From Hypoxylon rubiginosum (taxonomy: Eukaryota > Ascomycota > Sordariomycetes > Xylariales > Hypoxylaceae), in contig CADCXA010000015.1 of the NCBI GenBank assembly GCA_902806565.1, forward strand, positions 682,001 to 746,000: a stretch of DNA of 64,000 bases, written 5' to 3'. Position numbers and translations under genes: made by a program. Below, one piece after another: positions 35,329-46,122 of this stretch. A model generated the notes under the pieces. The model ran no database searches and had not been told where the DNA came from. It was given only the letters and a program-made list of their open reading frames with translations. The stretch's first letter is position 1; each line of letters starts with the position of its first letter.

Positions 35329-37544
35329 CTACGAGGCGTGAGACAGGGAATTCCCGCTCCCCACCGTCCCGTAGTTATTACTGCTAGGCCCCGAGCTTAT
35401 GAGGAGGGCATCTTCCGGCTCGGCGGGGTCCTTAGACGCGATCGTGCTGGTCTGGCTCGCCCCAAGTCCGTCATCGTCGCCCTCGTCGTCGGTGACCGCG
35501 ATCTCGTCGTCGACTTCCGTGTCCTCGTCGTCGCTATCGGCGGGAGACGCGGCGCCGCTCGGGCCGTCCCCCTCGACGATCATCCACGCGGGCACGATGC
35601 CCATCGCCGCTATGGACGCCAGGAGCCACCACGGCAGGCCGATGGTGTCGTGCTTGACGCCCCACGTGAAGGCGACGCCGGTGAGGGCGGGGCCGGAGGC
35701 CCGGCCGAGCGCGCTGAACGTCGTGGCGAAGCCGTTCAGGGTGCCGAGGATGCTCAGGCTCGCGGCGCTGTTGGTCAGCAGGATGGTGGTGCAGGGGAAG
35801 CCGACGATGACGGCGAAGGACTTGACGACCAGGATGGCGCACAGGGCCGCGTACCGCGTCGTCGTGTCGTCGATGAGCACCGTGAAGGGCGTCACGATGT
35901 AGACGAGCGGGAAGGTGATGACGCACACCTTGAAGCAGTTCAGCACGCCGAAGCGGGCGCACAGCACTGGGAACAGGAGGAACTGGATAAGCCCCGAGAC
36001 GATGCCGTAGCCCGCGAAGATGGTGCCGATCCGGGCGTGCGTCAGTCCGAAGCCGCCGGTGAAGTGGAAGGGGAGGGACGTGTTCTCGGGCGTGCGCTCT
36101 ACGGGCGGGTAGTTAAGGAACACGGGCAGGACTTGGTCGTAGGCGACGGAGTGCAGAGCTAGGAAGGTGTACGAAACGAGGTTGATAACGCTTTGCCGGC
36201 TGAATACCGCGCTCATGGGGAGGGGCTTGCTTTTCTCCACCCTGCCTTCAATGATGGCGGCTTTCGCTGTCGTCTTCGCGGGCGCATCGGCGCCTAGGAG
36301 AGGCGCTGTTACTTCGGCATCTTGGAACGAGTATCGGCGGAGACGCTGCGCTCGTTTGTGCGGGTTTTCCCTGAATGCCTCCGTGATGCGTTCGCCGAGA
36401 ACTAGCCCCCAGTCCCGGGAGTGCCGCTTGCTCTGGAGGGTCTCGTTGAGGAAGAGTACGCCGGTAGCGAGGGATATCAGGAAGAAGAAGGCGCCTATCA
36501 TGTTGGGGAAGGCGAAAGGGAACTTCTTGAAGAATGCACTGTTGCCGAAGACTCCTGGCCACTGGTCTGCCGGTTTCGCGAATAGACCGCCAAATGCCGG
36601 TCCAAATACCGATCCTACGCTCCAAACTAACGGCATTACGGAGAACGCCTTTGGTTGAAGTTCCCTTTCGGTCACCATCTCTGCAACCATCGTTCTGATG
36701 ATTCCAACTACGCCAGAGTTAGTATCGAGGTTCGAGAGTTCGGTTGCGAATACGTACCGTTTCCGTTACTGGCGCCTTGGATTGCACGAACAGTGATAGC
36801 CATCGTGAGACTTGTCGACATACCCCATATGAGAAAACATATCATCGTACATAGAAGACCGATCATGACTACGGGCTTTCTTCCAAACCGGTCGGACGCT
36901 CTACCCCAGGGTACGGCCGTCACGCTCTGCGCAAGGGAAAAGACGGAGCTGGTGATGCCGGCCCATTTTGCAACCTCCTTTCTCTCGACGCCGAAACTAG
37001 CGATCATCTCAGGGAGGTACGGGAAGACAGACGTATAAGCGAGGGGCTCGGCGAAACGTGCAACGGCTACAAGTAAAGTTAGCTCAAATCATACGAATAG
37101 ATGAATACTTCGTCAATATCACTATGCCGTAGTCCCCACATGTTAGTATCAGCCTCTGCCCTATTTCAACTTCACTACAGCGCCTGTCTGAAGTTTGGTG
37201 CCACATCCCAACGCCAGGTTTCAACAAGTCACGCAACGGTCAAGCGATGTAGTTTCAGCCTTGTTGAACCTTGAAACCTGGACATATTCCACTGAACGGG
37301 AATAAACCAATAGTATATTCGAGCGGGATAGGTACGTATAGTAGGCCATCCCGGACATTAACAGCGCCCTTCACTAATCAACTCCCTCCAGCAAAGGACG
37401 TTATATATTTGACATGAAGGCATCCAGTGGGTGAACGTCGCCGCGTCCAATTATAAGAGTTGATAGGATAGAAAATGATTCAAGCTCACCCAATATGGCC
37501 AGCTGCTGAACTGGCAATTTCGGGACATGGTTCTTGGGAGTCAT
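35329..37544 (-). CDS. MFS transporter, fungal 12-helix type with acidic tail
   Basis: Three exons: 37544-37490, 37066-36758, 36707-35329, giving 580 residues. Introns are 423 bp (GTGAGC...TAG) and 50 bp (GTACGT, branch ACTAAC, TAG). The joins read QQLAILAVARFAEPLAYTS and GASNGNVGIIRTMVAEM. Helix 1 RFAEPLAYTSVFPYLPEM, MFS motif A GRASDRFGRKPV after helix 2, and the helix 4-5 RxxxG segment are clear. They place it in the fungal family related to bacterial TetA-like antiporters and yeast YCR023C. A long loop lies between the two six-helix halves, and the C-terminus is an Asp/Glu/Ser-rich cytoplasmic tail (ADSDDEDTEVDDE). Substrate unknown. The second half of the coding sequence (35400-36150) is far more GC-rich at third positions than the first. 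Confidence 0.9.
37214..37281. repeat. imperfect inverted repeat in MFS intron 1
   Basis: CCAGGTTTCAA (37214-37224) is exactly complementary to TTGAAACCTGG (37271-37281), and the overlapping TTCAACAAG (37220-37228) is complementary to CTTGTTGAA (37260-37268). The right arm therefore looks like the left arm with a 5-bp insertion, and two alternative hairpins are possible. Confidence 0.8.
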
Positions 37545-38369
37545 TCTCGTTGATTGTGTATTAGAAACCTAGAACAAATTGTATCGAGAACGAGAGACCG
37601 GCGGAACACAGATGGATGGCCCGTAGACTACCTAGGGGCAGCAACCAGTTTTATGAAGCGAGGACTAGAATCCAAGACCGAAGAGCAGGACGTCAAAGTC
37701 CAGAATTTAGAAGGCAACCACCAGGTCTCTATCTCCGAGACTCGCAAGAACAAGAACGACGTGGAAGCTAGGGAGGAATAAAAAGTATAAACGATGGTGG
37801 CAACCAACTGATGATGATGATGAAAGGGTGACCAATGTCTTGCGTCCGAAGGCCGCGGGGGACGGAATCATTATAAACAAAGAAGAAACAGGTCGGGAAA
37901 TGCGACCTGACAACACCCACAACATCGTACCGAACACGCCTGGACCGTGGACTCACCGGCGTCTTGTCACCTTACACAACTCCGCCTTGTCAAATGCAAG
38001 TGCAAGAACTAGACCAAAAGAAGCGCTGGTTCGCCGCTGAGACGGGGTCGCTTGTTCGCGTACGACGCTTCTGATTTGCGGTATGCCGTACGTAGCCTCC
38101 CGCCTTGGACCTAGTCGCGGCAACGGTGGGCCGGCCCATTACATTATGAGGTGCGGTAAAGGTGTGCTGCATGCAAAAATTTTTCTTTGACGATGACTGG
38201 AATCCTCGTCTCGGCTGCGGGCTAGGAACTACTACATGTATGTATGTATACATATAGTATGCCCCCGCCCCTTCAGCTGGGTAGCACACTACGAGTAGGA
38301 AGCAAGTCCAGCACGTCGTAGTAGACCGAGTATCCATTTCTGCCATTGCAATGAAACCCGAGATCAGCT

Positions 38370-38402
<33 letters not shown>

Positions 38403-39940
38403 GCGCCTCCCCTCCTCTCTCTTTTACAGAGTCAAGCTTGTCAAGGTATTGCGACTTCGAATGAGGAAGGCAAGGAAGGCGAAAGAAAAGAAGAAAAAAA
38501 AGGATGTGAGGTCCGGTGTCGGACATTAAAAGAATGCACTCCCGTAAGAGATATTGGAAATTAGTGAAATTTCAGAAGCAGGCCGAAGTGAAGGTCACAC
38601 GCCAACTTCCAGCCTCCTGATCACCTGCATGCAAAAGACAAGGGGATCTACACTGCAACGGGACGGTATTGCTGTTGAGGCTTGAGCTGGTCCCGCTACT
38701 ACTTAAAAAGGAGTCGATATCATTGGCTGTCATCTGCTTCTCTTCTCGCCCCGCGTCGACCCCACCGAGTGCGATGCGTAATGCGGCCTGTGCGGCTAGG
38801 GAGACCCCGTAGATCCTTTTACATCTCGAAGCCAAAAACAAAATGTGATAGGATACGAAGACATCATTGCCTTATCCGTCATTGGAAGAGTTCGGATGGT
38901 CTCAGACTATTTTAAGACATGGTCAGGAAACCGCATATTCTATCATCCAGATATCGGCAATGATATTCGGACCGGGCAGCCGGGCGGATAGGGTGTAGGG
39001 ACGAGCTCTCATGTTTTTGAATAGTCATTTTGCGAATGGACGTCTATAGCTACGTCTGAGTGAACCAGAGTTTAGTAGTCTATAGCGGCGTCTTTGGTAC
39101 GAAGGAGTTTCTCATTTAGAAAAGAAACTATTACAAGGCAGATTGATAAGTAGAACAATTTTAGTCGTCGTCTAATCTCTGATGCTAACTTTATGCAGTG
39201 GCTGGCTTTAAAGTCAGAATATTGTCGGGAGGTTAGGTTGCATCCCCACCAAGCTAGGTGCATAATAGTTTTTAGCTACAGACGAACGCCCCCATTCTTG
39301 AGAATTGAGCATTAGAAACATACATGTAGATTCCCCAAAAATAATTACAGATAACCGGAATATATTCATCTTACTATTAAAGTCATTTCCTCTAACAGGT
39401 TCAGGCTTTCAGCAGTCTAGCAGTTACAAACTCATTCCTTGTCATATAGAACATGCATGTGGCTAATGACAGAATCGCATGGCGGGGAGGAGCTAGATAG
39501 TAGAATGTGGCTGGGCCTATTGATTAATATGGAGCTTTAACTTGCTGCTAGACTTAGTCAACTCTGCGTCCTCCCGTCTTTTCATTATTCATTAGTAGCC
39601 AATTATCGTCGCGGAATACGAATTCAAATTTATAGTTATACCTCCTGCTCAAAGACCATTACCACCAGTTTTATATATTTATTCAATTCAACGGAGTCGA
39701 CATCTCTAAATAGAAGAGAAACATACATAGAAAAAGAAAGCGGAGAAGGCAAGGGGGGTTTATCTTACGAATACGGCCCCGCTTAGATAATGGATCGGTA
39801 GTGGCCGACGGATTGTTGCCGAATCCGATTGCAACATTTCGACCGTCCATTCTGCCATTACGCATTACGTCGGAGACGAGTGGCAAAAGTCCAGGCTCCC
39901 CGTAAACAACATCCATCATCCTTTTCTCTCAAACGTTGTC
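37545..39940. other. intergenic region with C29 tract
   Basis: About 2.4 kb upstream of both the MFS gene (-) and the M28 peptidase gene (+), so it contains both promoters. Open frames such as 37990-38526 (-) run through the homopolymer and have no motif. No gene called. Confidence 0.5.
38372..38400. repeat. poly-C(29) tract
   Basis: Twenty-nine uninterrupted C on the plus strand (G29 on the other), in the region between divergent genes. Confidence 0.95.
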
Positions 39941-42566
39941 ATGAGTTCGACCAGGCCTCACGTTGACCGTGATGAAAAGATGGCGAACGAGTATACTCCA
40001 TTAATCACCACCGTTACCGTCGGCGAGGTGCGCCGAAGGTACCCTCATCAAATCCTACGTCGATTCTGCACCATCGCATTAGGCTCCTCTCTCATCGCTC
40101 TTTTCATCACCTTTCTCGTCAGTGTTGTCTTTGCACCACCACGTAGCGGTCACCATAGCTGGCCTGGACACCACAAGAAGCATCTCACTTATGAAGAGCT
40201 TCAAACCATCCTCTTAGATACGCCAAGCCCGGCCAAGGCAGCCGAATGGCAGCAATATTACACAGCTGGACCTCACCTTGCCGGGCAGAACTTGTCCCAG
40301 GTAAGATACTAGAACCAATATATATATATATACATACATATATATATATAGCTTCATGCTTTATGCTGGTATTAACACGTACTATAGGCCGAATGGACAC
40401 GAGACCGCTGGGAAGAATGGGGGATCAAGTCAGACGTTGTAGCTTACGAGACCTACATTAATTATCCAGTTGACCACCGGCTTGCTCTGCTAGAGAGATC
40501 CAAATCTCAATCCACCGACGAAGAGGTTTGGAAGGTATCCTTTGAAGCAACCTTAAAGGAGGACGTACTTGATGAAGACCCTACCACCCAGCTAGATGAC
40601 AGCATTCCCACGTTCCACGGTTACTCTGCTAGCGGCAACGTCACTGGCTCATTTGTCTATGTAAACTACGGCACCTATGCTGACTATGAAGATCTCCTCA
40701 AAGCCAATATCAGTCTCGAGGGGAAGATTGCCGTTGCCCGGTATGGCGGCATTTTCCGAGGACTAAAAGTCAAGCGGGCTCAAGATCTAGGCATGATCGG
40801 CTGCGTCATTTTTACCGACCCGGGCGACGACGGCGAATTGACGGAGGCAAACGGCTACGACACGTATCCGAATGGTCCGGCCCGGAACCCTAGCAGTGTG
40901 CAACGAGGAAGTGTTCAGTTCCTTAGTGTGGCACCGGGAGATCCAACTACCCCTGGGTATCCTTCCAAGCCCGGCGTTCCACGAGCGCCAGTAGACGGGG
41001 CAATTCCAAGTATCCCGTCGTTACCCATCTCATTCGTGGAAGCCCTGCCTATACTGAAGGCCTTGAATGGTCTCGGGCCTAAAGCAAAGGACTTCGGCGA
41101 GTACTGGACCAGGAATACCGGTCTTGGGTATAAAGGGGTCAAATATAACATTGGCCCGTCGCCTGAAAACGTAGTGCTCAACCTGATTAACGAACAAAAC
41201 TACACCATCACTCCGCAGTGGGACGTTATTGGTATCATTAATGGTACTATCCCTGACGAAGTTATTGTGGTAGGCAACCACCGAGACGCGTGGATCGCTG
41301 GCGGCGCTGGAGACCCCAACAGCGGATCGGCTGTCCTTAACGAGGTTATTCGCAGCTTCGGCCAAGCTCTGGAGAAGGGTTGGAAGCCTCTGCGAACTAT
41401 TGTCTTCGCCAGCTGGGATGGCGAAGAGTACGGTCTCGTCGGTAGTACTGAATGGTGCGTCGTGCAATGCCAACCTCTCCCTTAAATTATCCCCCTAAAG
41501 CAGAAGTACTAATATAATTATAGGGTTGAAGAGTATTTACCGTGGCTTTCCGTAGCCAATGTCGCATATCTGAATGTCGACGTCGGGGTCAGAAGTCCGG
41601 TTTTTGAGGCTTCGGCCGCACCTCTTCTACACAAGCTTATCTACGATGTGACTGCATTGGTTCAGTCGCCTAATCAGACTGTCAAGGGTCAGACGGTGCG
41701 AGACGTGTGGGATGGCTATATTAGCACAATGGGAAGCGGTAGCGACTTCACAGCTTTCCAGGACTATGCTGGCATCCCTAGTCTCTCTTTCGGTTTCGGC
41801 GGCGAAGCTGAAGATTCTCCTATTTATCATTATCACAGCAACTACGATAGCTACCACTGGATGGCCGAGTTCGGCGATCCTGGGTTTATATACCACAAGA
41901 CGATGGCGCAGATCCTTGGTCTCTCCATTGCGAAACTAACCGAATCGCCTCTCATCGCTCTCAACGCAACTGATTACGCAGATGGGCTCAAGGGATACAT
42001 TAAGAAGGTCGAGGCGAAGCTAGCGTCCACCCACCCTGAGCTGTCCACCGAAGACGATATCTTCGAGTTTAGGGCTCGTGCCGTGGGCACCGAGGTAAAG
42101 GGTGACCCTGATATCTTCGGGGACTCTCTAGCCCGTCTGTATCAGTCTGTTGGCGAGCTGCAATCGGCTGCAATCAAGCTTGATGCGAAGGCCGAGAAAT
42201 TGTCTGAGAAAGCAAACGAGCACATCCCCTGGTGGAAGTGGATCAGCAAGCTCAAGCTTCTTCACGAGATTCGGTTTACCAACACCAAGTACAAAAAGAT
42301 AGAGCGTGCATTCCTTTACGAACCTGGTTTGGATAGTCGACCCTGGTTCAAGCACGTCGTGTTTGCTCCTGGTCTCTGGACTGGTTACGCAGGCGGTACG
42401 TTCATAAGATCCCTTATGACGCAAGTTGATAGTTTTTGCTAACATTCTCCTAGCTGTGTTCCCTGGGCTCGTGGAGAGCATCGACAATAAAGATTTCGAA
42501 AAGGCATTGGAGTGGGTTGACATCATCGATAACTGCATCAAGACTGCGACGAAGACGATAGAGTGA
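39941..42566 (+). CDS. glutamate carboxypeptidase II-like M28 peptidase (type II membrane protein)
   Basis: Four exons: 39941-40300, 40388-41454, 41524-42395, 42454-42566, giving 803 residues; all introns have GTAAG/GTGCG/GTACG donors and TAG acceptors. A signal anchor spans about 42-65 (IALGSSLIALFITFLVSVVF) after a short cytoplasmic head. Then come a PA domain (about 190-330), an M28 zinc peptidase core and a transferrin-receptor-type dimerisation domain (about 680-800). All five zinc ligands of the family are present: His418 (GNHRDAW), Asp429 (GAGDPNSG), Glu467 with base Glu466 (WDGEEYG), Asp495 (YLNVD) and His580 (YHSNYDSY). The enzyme should remove C-terminal acidic residues from peptides in the vacuole/secretory lumen or outside the cell. 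Intron 1 contains a TA-rich microsatellite. Confidence 0.95.
40318..40350 (+). repeat. TA/TACA microsatellite in intron
   Basis: ATATATATATA, ACATACAT and a second ATATATATATA block inside intron 1 of the M28 peptidase gene. Confidence 0.9.
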
Positions 42567-43608
42567 TTACTTTGAAAAGTCATGCCATCTTTCAGCTTCT
42601 TGAATGGATATAGAACAGTTTCACGGAGGCTATCAATGCGAATTTTCGTGTGCTTACAATGTAACCCTACAAGATTGTGGCTAGTTGAGAAGCATACTCA
42701 TTCGCATCGACGGTTAGAAAAGTACTGGACAGCTCTCGTTGTAAAGATTGGTTACGAGTCACGAGACCATCCATCGTTATACTGCTGAATGCGTCATGGC
42801 ACATGGCGAATCTTAGCTACCTGCGAGTCCTGCCGTGCCATGTTTTTAAGCTTGAAGGGAAGTGTGATTTATGAGATTTCTATGTCGACCCAGATCATCG
42901 TAGGATTAGCACATCGAAGATTTCTCCTTGGAGGATTCAGCCAGATCTTAGACAGGTGCGATGGCGATTGGCTCTAGCCTCTCAGCTCTTTCAGGTGTCA
43001 TGTTCTTTGAAATATAAACATTACATACCGAGCTCGTCTCATACTTCGGATCAGTTAATAGATGTCAAAAGTAGGAGACTGCCGTGTCTAGTATTCTGTA
43101 TCATTGTTGTCTGTCGTCCTCTGATGCAGCAGGACTGCTTAGTTTCATCTATTACTTGGACATGTACCTAGGAGTTAGGTAGGTGTTTATGAGGTAGGTA
43201 TCCTCTTTCTTTCTTTTCTCCTATTCTTTTTATTTATTTCTCCCTTCATCCATGACATCCGCAAAACCCGAATTACAGCCACTCCATCTAAGTCGAGAAT
43301 ACAATCGATTTACACTTCAGTAAATCGGAGGATTTCGTGGTTTTAATCCCCTAATTCCTGGTCGACGGTCGGAGAAGACGGGTAAAGGATGTGGCTATGC
43401 CCGGTATTGGCGACTGGGGGCCTGGTGCTAAAGCGGATCTTCATTCGACAACACGGTTATACCCCATAGTTCTCATTAAACTGCTGACTGGTTAGGAAAC
43501 AAATTTAAAGGGATAAAACATCGCGATGGTGCTGTTCATATTATCTTGTCTCGTCAAGAGGACAACTTTTGCTTGTTTCAGACAGGTCCCTAGAATATAG
43601 ATCTCACG
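42567..43608. other. intergenic between tandem peptidase genes
   Basis: About 1 kb containing the M28 gene 3' end and the promoter of the carboxypeptidase. Small plus-strand frames (42582-42788, 42956-43171) lack motifs. CT-rich sequence lies near 43200-43250. Confidence 0.5.
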
Positions 43609-45281
43609 ATGCGGTGGATCCTTGCCGTTGGAGCAGTTCTAGTTGCCTCAACTATCGCTGGGCCGGCATCGCCACGAACCGTGAATAAGCGATATGTAGA
43701 AGAACAGAACGGGATCAACTACAATGTCTTTGAGCATGCCTCTACGAGCTCTAAGATGTCCTTCGTCAAGAACTCGGGCATATGCGAAACAACGCCTGGC
43801 GTTAATCAGTATTCGGGGTATATCACGGTGGGCGAAGACATGAACATGTGGTTCTGGTAGGTCGCCATGGCAAAAGCTAAGTATATGAGACTAGGGAGCT
43901 AACGTCCTATTGACAAGGTTCTTCGAAGCTCGTAACAATCCTCAAGAAGCACCGCTCGTGGCATATTTCGATGGCGGCCCTGGCACTGCTAGCGAGTATG
44001 CCCTCTTCACGCAACACGGGCCCTGTCACTTCGTTAACAACGAGACGACGCCGTCCTTGAACCCGTACAGCTTCAATGACTATGCCAACATGCTCTACGT
44101 TGACCAGCCCATAGGTGCGGGCTTCTCATACGGCAATACTACCGCCGTCAACAGTACCAAGGCCGCTGCTCCTTATGTGTGGATCCTCCTTCAAGCATTC
44201 TATGACAATTTCCCCGAGTACGAAAATCGCGACTTTGGTCTATGGACTGAATCATACGGTGGGCATTACGGCCCCGAGTTCGTGAAATATATCTTAGACC
44301 AGAATACTGCCATTTCTAGGGGAGACCTTCAAGGCCAGGAGATCCGCGTGGTGGCTCTCGGTATCAACAATGGCTGGTTTGATGCAAAAATCCAAGAAAA
44401 GGCCGACATCGATTATGCGTACGACAACCCATACAGGCAGATCATCAACGAGTCTTTCCATGCCGAGCTTCTGAGCCGCTACGACACGAACTGCACGCCT
44501 GCTCTGGATCAATGTGCAGCCACCGACACGAGCGAGGATTGCTTTGCCGCTTGGAACTCGTACATGCAAGAGATCGAGTACCCGATTCTAGCTGCCATGA
44601 GGGAGACGGCTACTACCGTCTATCCTGGAGACATACGTGAGCCAACGACGAGACCTCCCTCGACATACGTTGCGTATTTGCAAAGGCCGGATATTCAGAA
44701 GGCTCTCGGGGCGAAGGTCAATTACACAGATTCATTGGGAGCTGGGGATTTTATCCGGGACGGTGACGGTACGACTACTTGTGCTAGAATAGGAGCAAGA
44801 TGCTGATGCTAGAGCAGACCCGCGCTCGTTCATGAGCGAGCTATCCACCGTCGTCCAAGCGGGTATACCAGTTGTCTCGGTATGTCTAAGTCAACCTTAC
44901 TTCTCGAAACCTCCTCCCGTGTCTAGTTAGTTGATCATGGCTCACTCTTCCGTAGTACGCGGGTGACGCAGATTATGTCTGTAATTGGCTGGGAACTCTT
45001 AGGGTGGCAGACGAGATTCAGTGGCCAGGACAAAAGAGGTTCGCGAACCAGACACTAGAGCCGTACACCCTCGACGGGGTGCAAAAGGGAACGTTCAAAT
45101 CCCTCGACAACTTGATCTTCATGCGAATATTCGAGGCAGGACACAACGTGCCGTTCTATCGTAAGTTCTAATCTTAGCCGAGAATATAATTATCGTCGTT
45201 GCTAACCTGAGGACAGAGCCGGAAGTTTCGCTACAGATATTTGAACAGACCATGAAGACGGGCGGTGTAATTCCTACATAA
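43609..45281 (+). CDS. secreted serine carboxypeptidase (S10 family)
   Basis: Five exons: 43609-43856, 43918-44768, 44818-44879, 44956-45160, 45217-45281, giving 476 residues. In exon 3 an alternative acceptor three bases earlier (44814) would add one alanine. A hydrophobic signal peptide covers about residues 1-18 (ILAVGAVLVASTIAGPA). The catalytic Ser is about 195 in WTESYGGHYGPEF, the Asp motif is YAGDADYVCNW (388-398), and His is about 450 in EAGHNVPFYQPE. The family's WLNGGPGCSS oxyanion segment is changed to YFDGGPGTAS, lacking the Trp and the Cys. Several NxT/S sites suggest glycosylation. It should cleave C-terminal residues from peptides at acid pH, extracellularly or in the vacuole. 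It lies about 1 kb downstream of the M28 peptidase on the same strand. Confidence 0.92.
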
Positions 45282-46122
45282 TACATCTAGTTAGGAGGTC
45301 CTTATCACAGTAAGATATATAGTGTTAATATACGATACGGAGATATACGCACTGTAGCCGGCGGCCTGCATATATTCTAGGTAGGGGATTGGCTCTCTGC
45401 ATTAGCTGCCTTCTCTCCTTGTCTCCCCATCCATCGCCACTATCACCATTCAATGCGGTGATCCCTCGATCGATACCTTCGGTTCTATCTCCGCGATTGG
45501 TCTGTATGCGTGCATGATTTCATTTTCTGCTACCCGGTCTAGGCTTCATCACATCATCATATGTTGAATCTAACCCAACATAAGACTGGCATGTGTTTAT
45601 TGATAATGCAGGCTAGCTTCGCCCCGTTGGATAAGTGGCGCGTTGGCTTGCTTGCTTGCTAGGCAGATAGCAGATAACCCGCCAATTATGACTGTTACAC
45701 CCGCATTGTCTCTGACTCCTACGGCTTACCGTCTCGAGCTCCGCCTCCTTTCACGATACATAAATGATTACCCCGCTGGCTGCCTGGATGGCGTTACATC
45801 ATAGTCGGCATCTATTGGATGGGTACTCAGCCTTACCAGTTTTATCCTGGTGAAAGTTGTAAGCTTAAGCCTTTGCTTCTGGATTTGGTCGTACCGGTTT
45901 GCAATCATTGGCTCAAACCTGCATATCTAGGCAACATGGTCAGTCAGAAAAGTAGTACGGAGCTCCTGTGAGCTATGTACCTAGGTCATGTCTATAAAAG
46001 TGAAAGGGGGTCGTCTCGTATTCATCACCTTCTAGTATCATCTATCCCTCCCACCTCAATATCCACCTACCTTGCCTCCTATTCCACCCATTTCTTCCAG
46101 AATATAAGTATTTACTAGCAAG
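45282..46122. other. intergenic, promoter of the AAA ATPase gene
   Basis: 841 bp without a supportable gene. It is pyrimidine-rich just before 46123 (46020-46110), as expected for a 5' leader. Confidence 0.5.

Noticed and set aside
35338..36162. 274-codon plus-strand frame
   Set aside because: Antisense shadow of the GC-rich half of the MFS gene, dominated by Asp/Gly/Arg/Val.
32803..37544. IMP dehydrogenase next to an MFS transporter as a mycophenolate-type self-resistance pair
   Set aside because: No polyketide synthase or tailoring enzymes nearby, the enzyme looks like an ordinary housekeeping copy, and the two genes are merely convergent.
37990..38526. 178-codon minus-strand frame
   Set aside because: It runs through the C29/G29 homopolymer as poly-Gly, has no motif and no splice partners.
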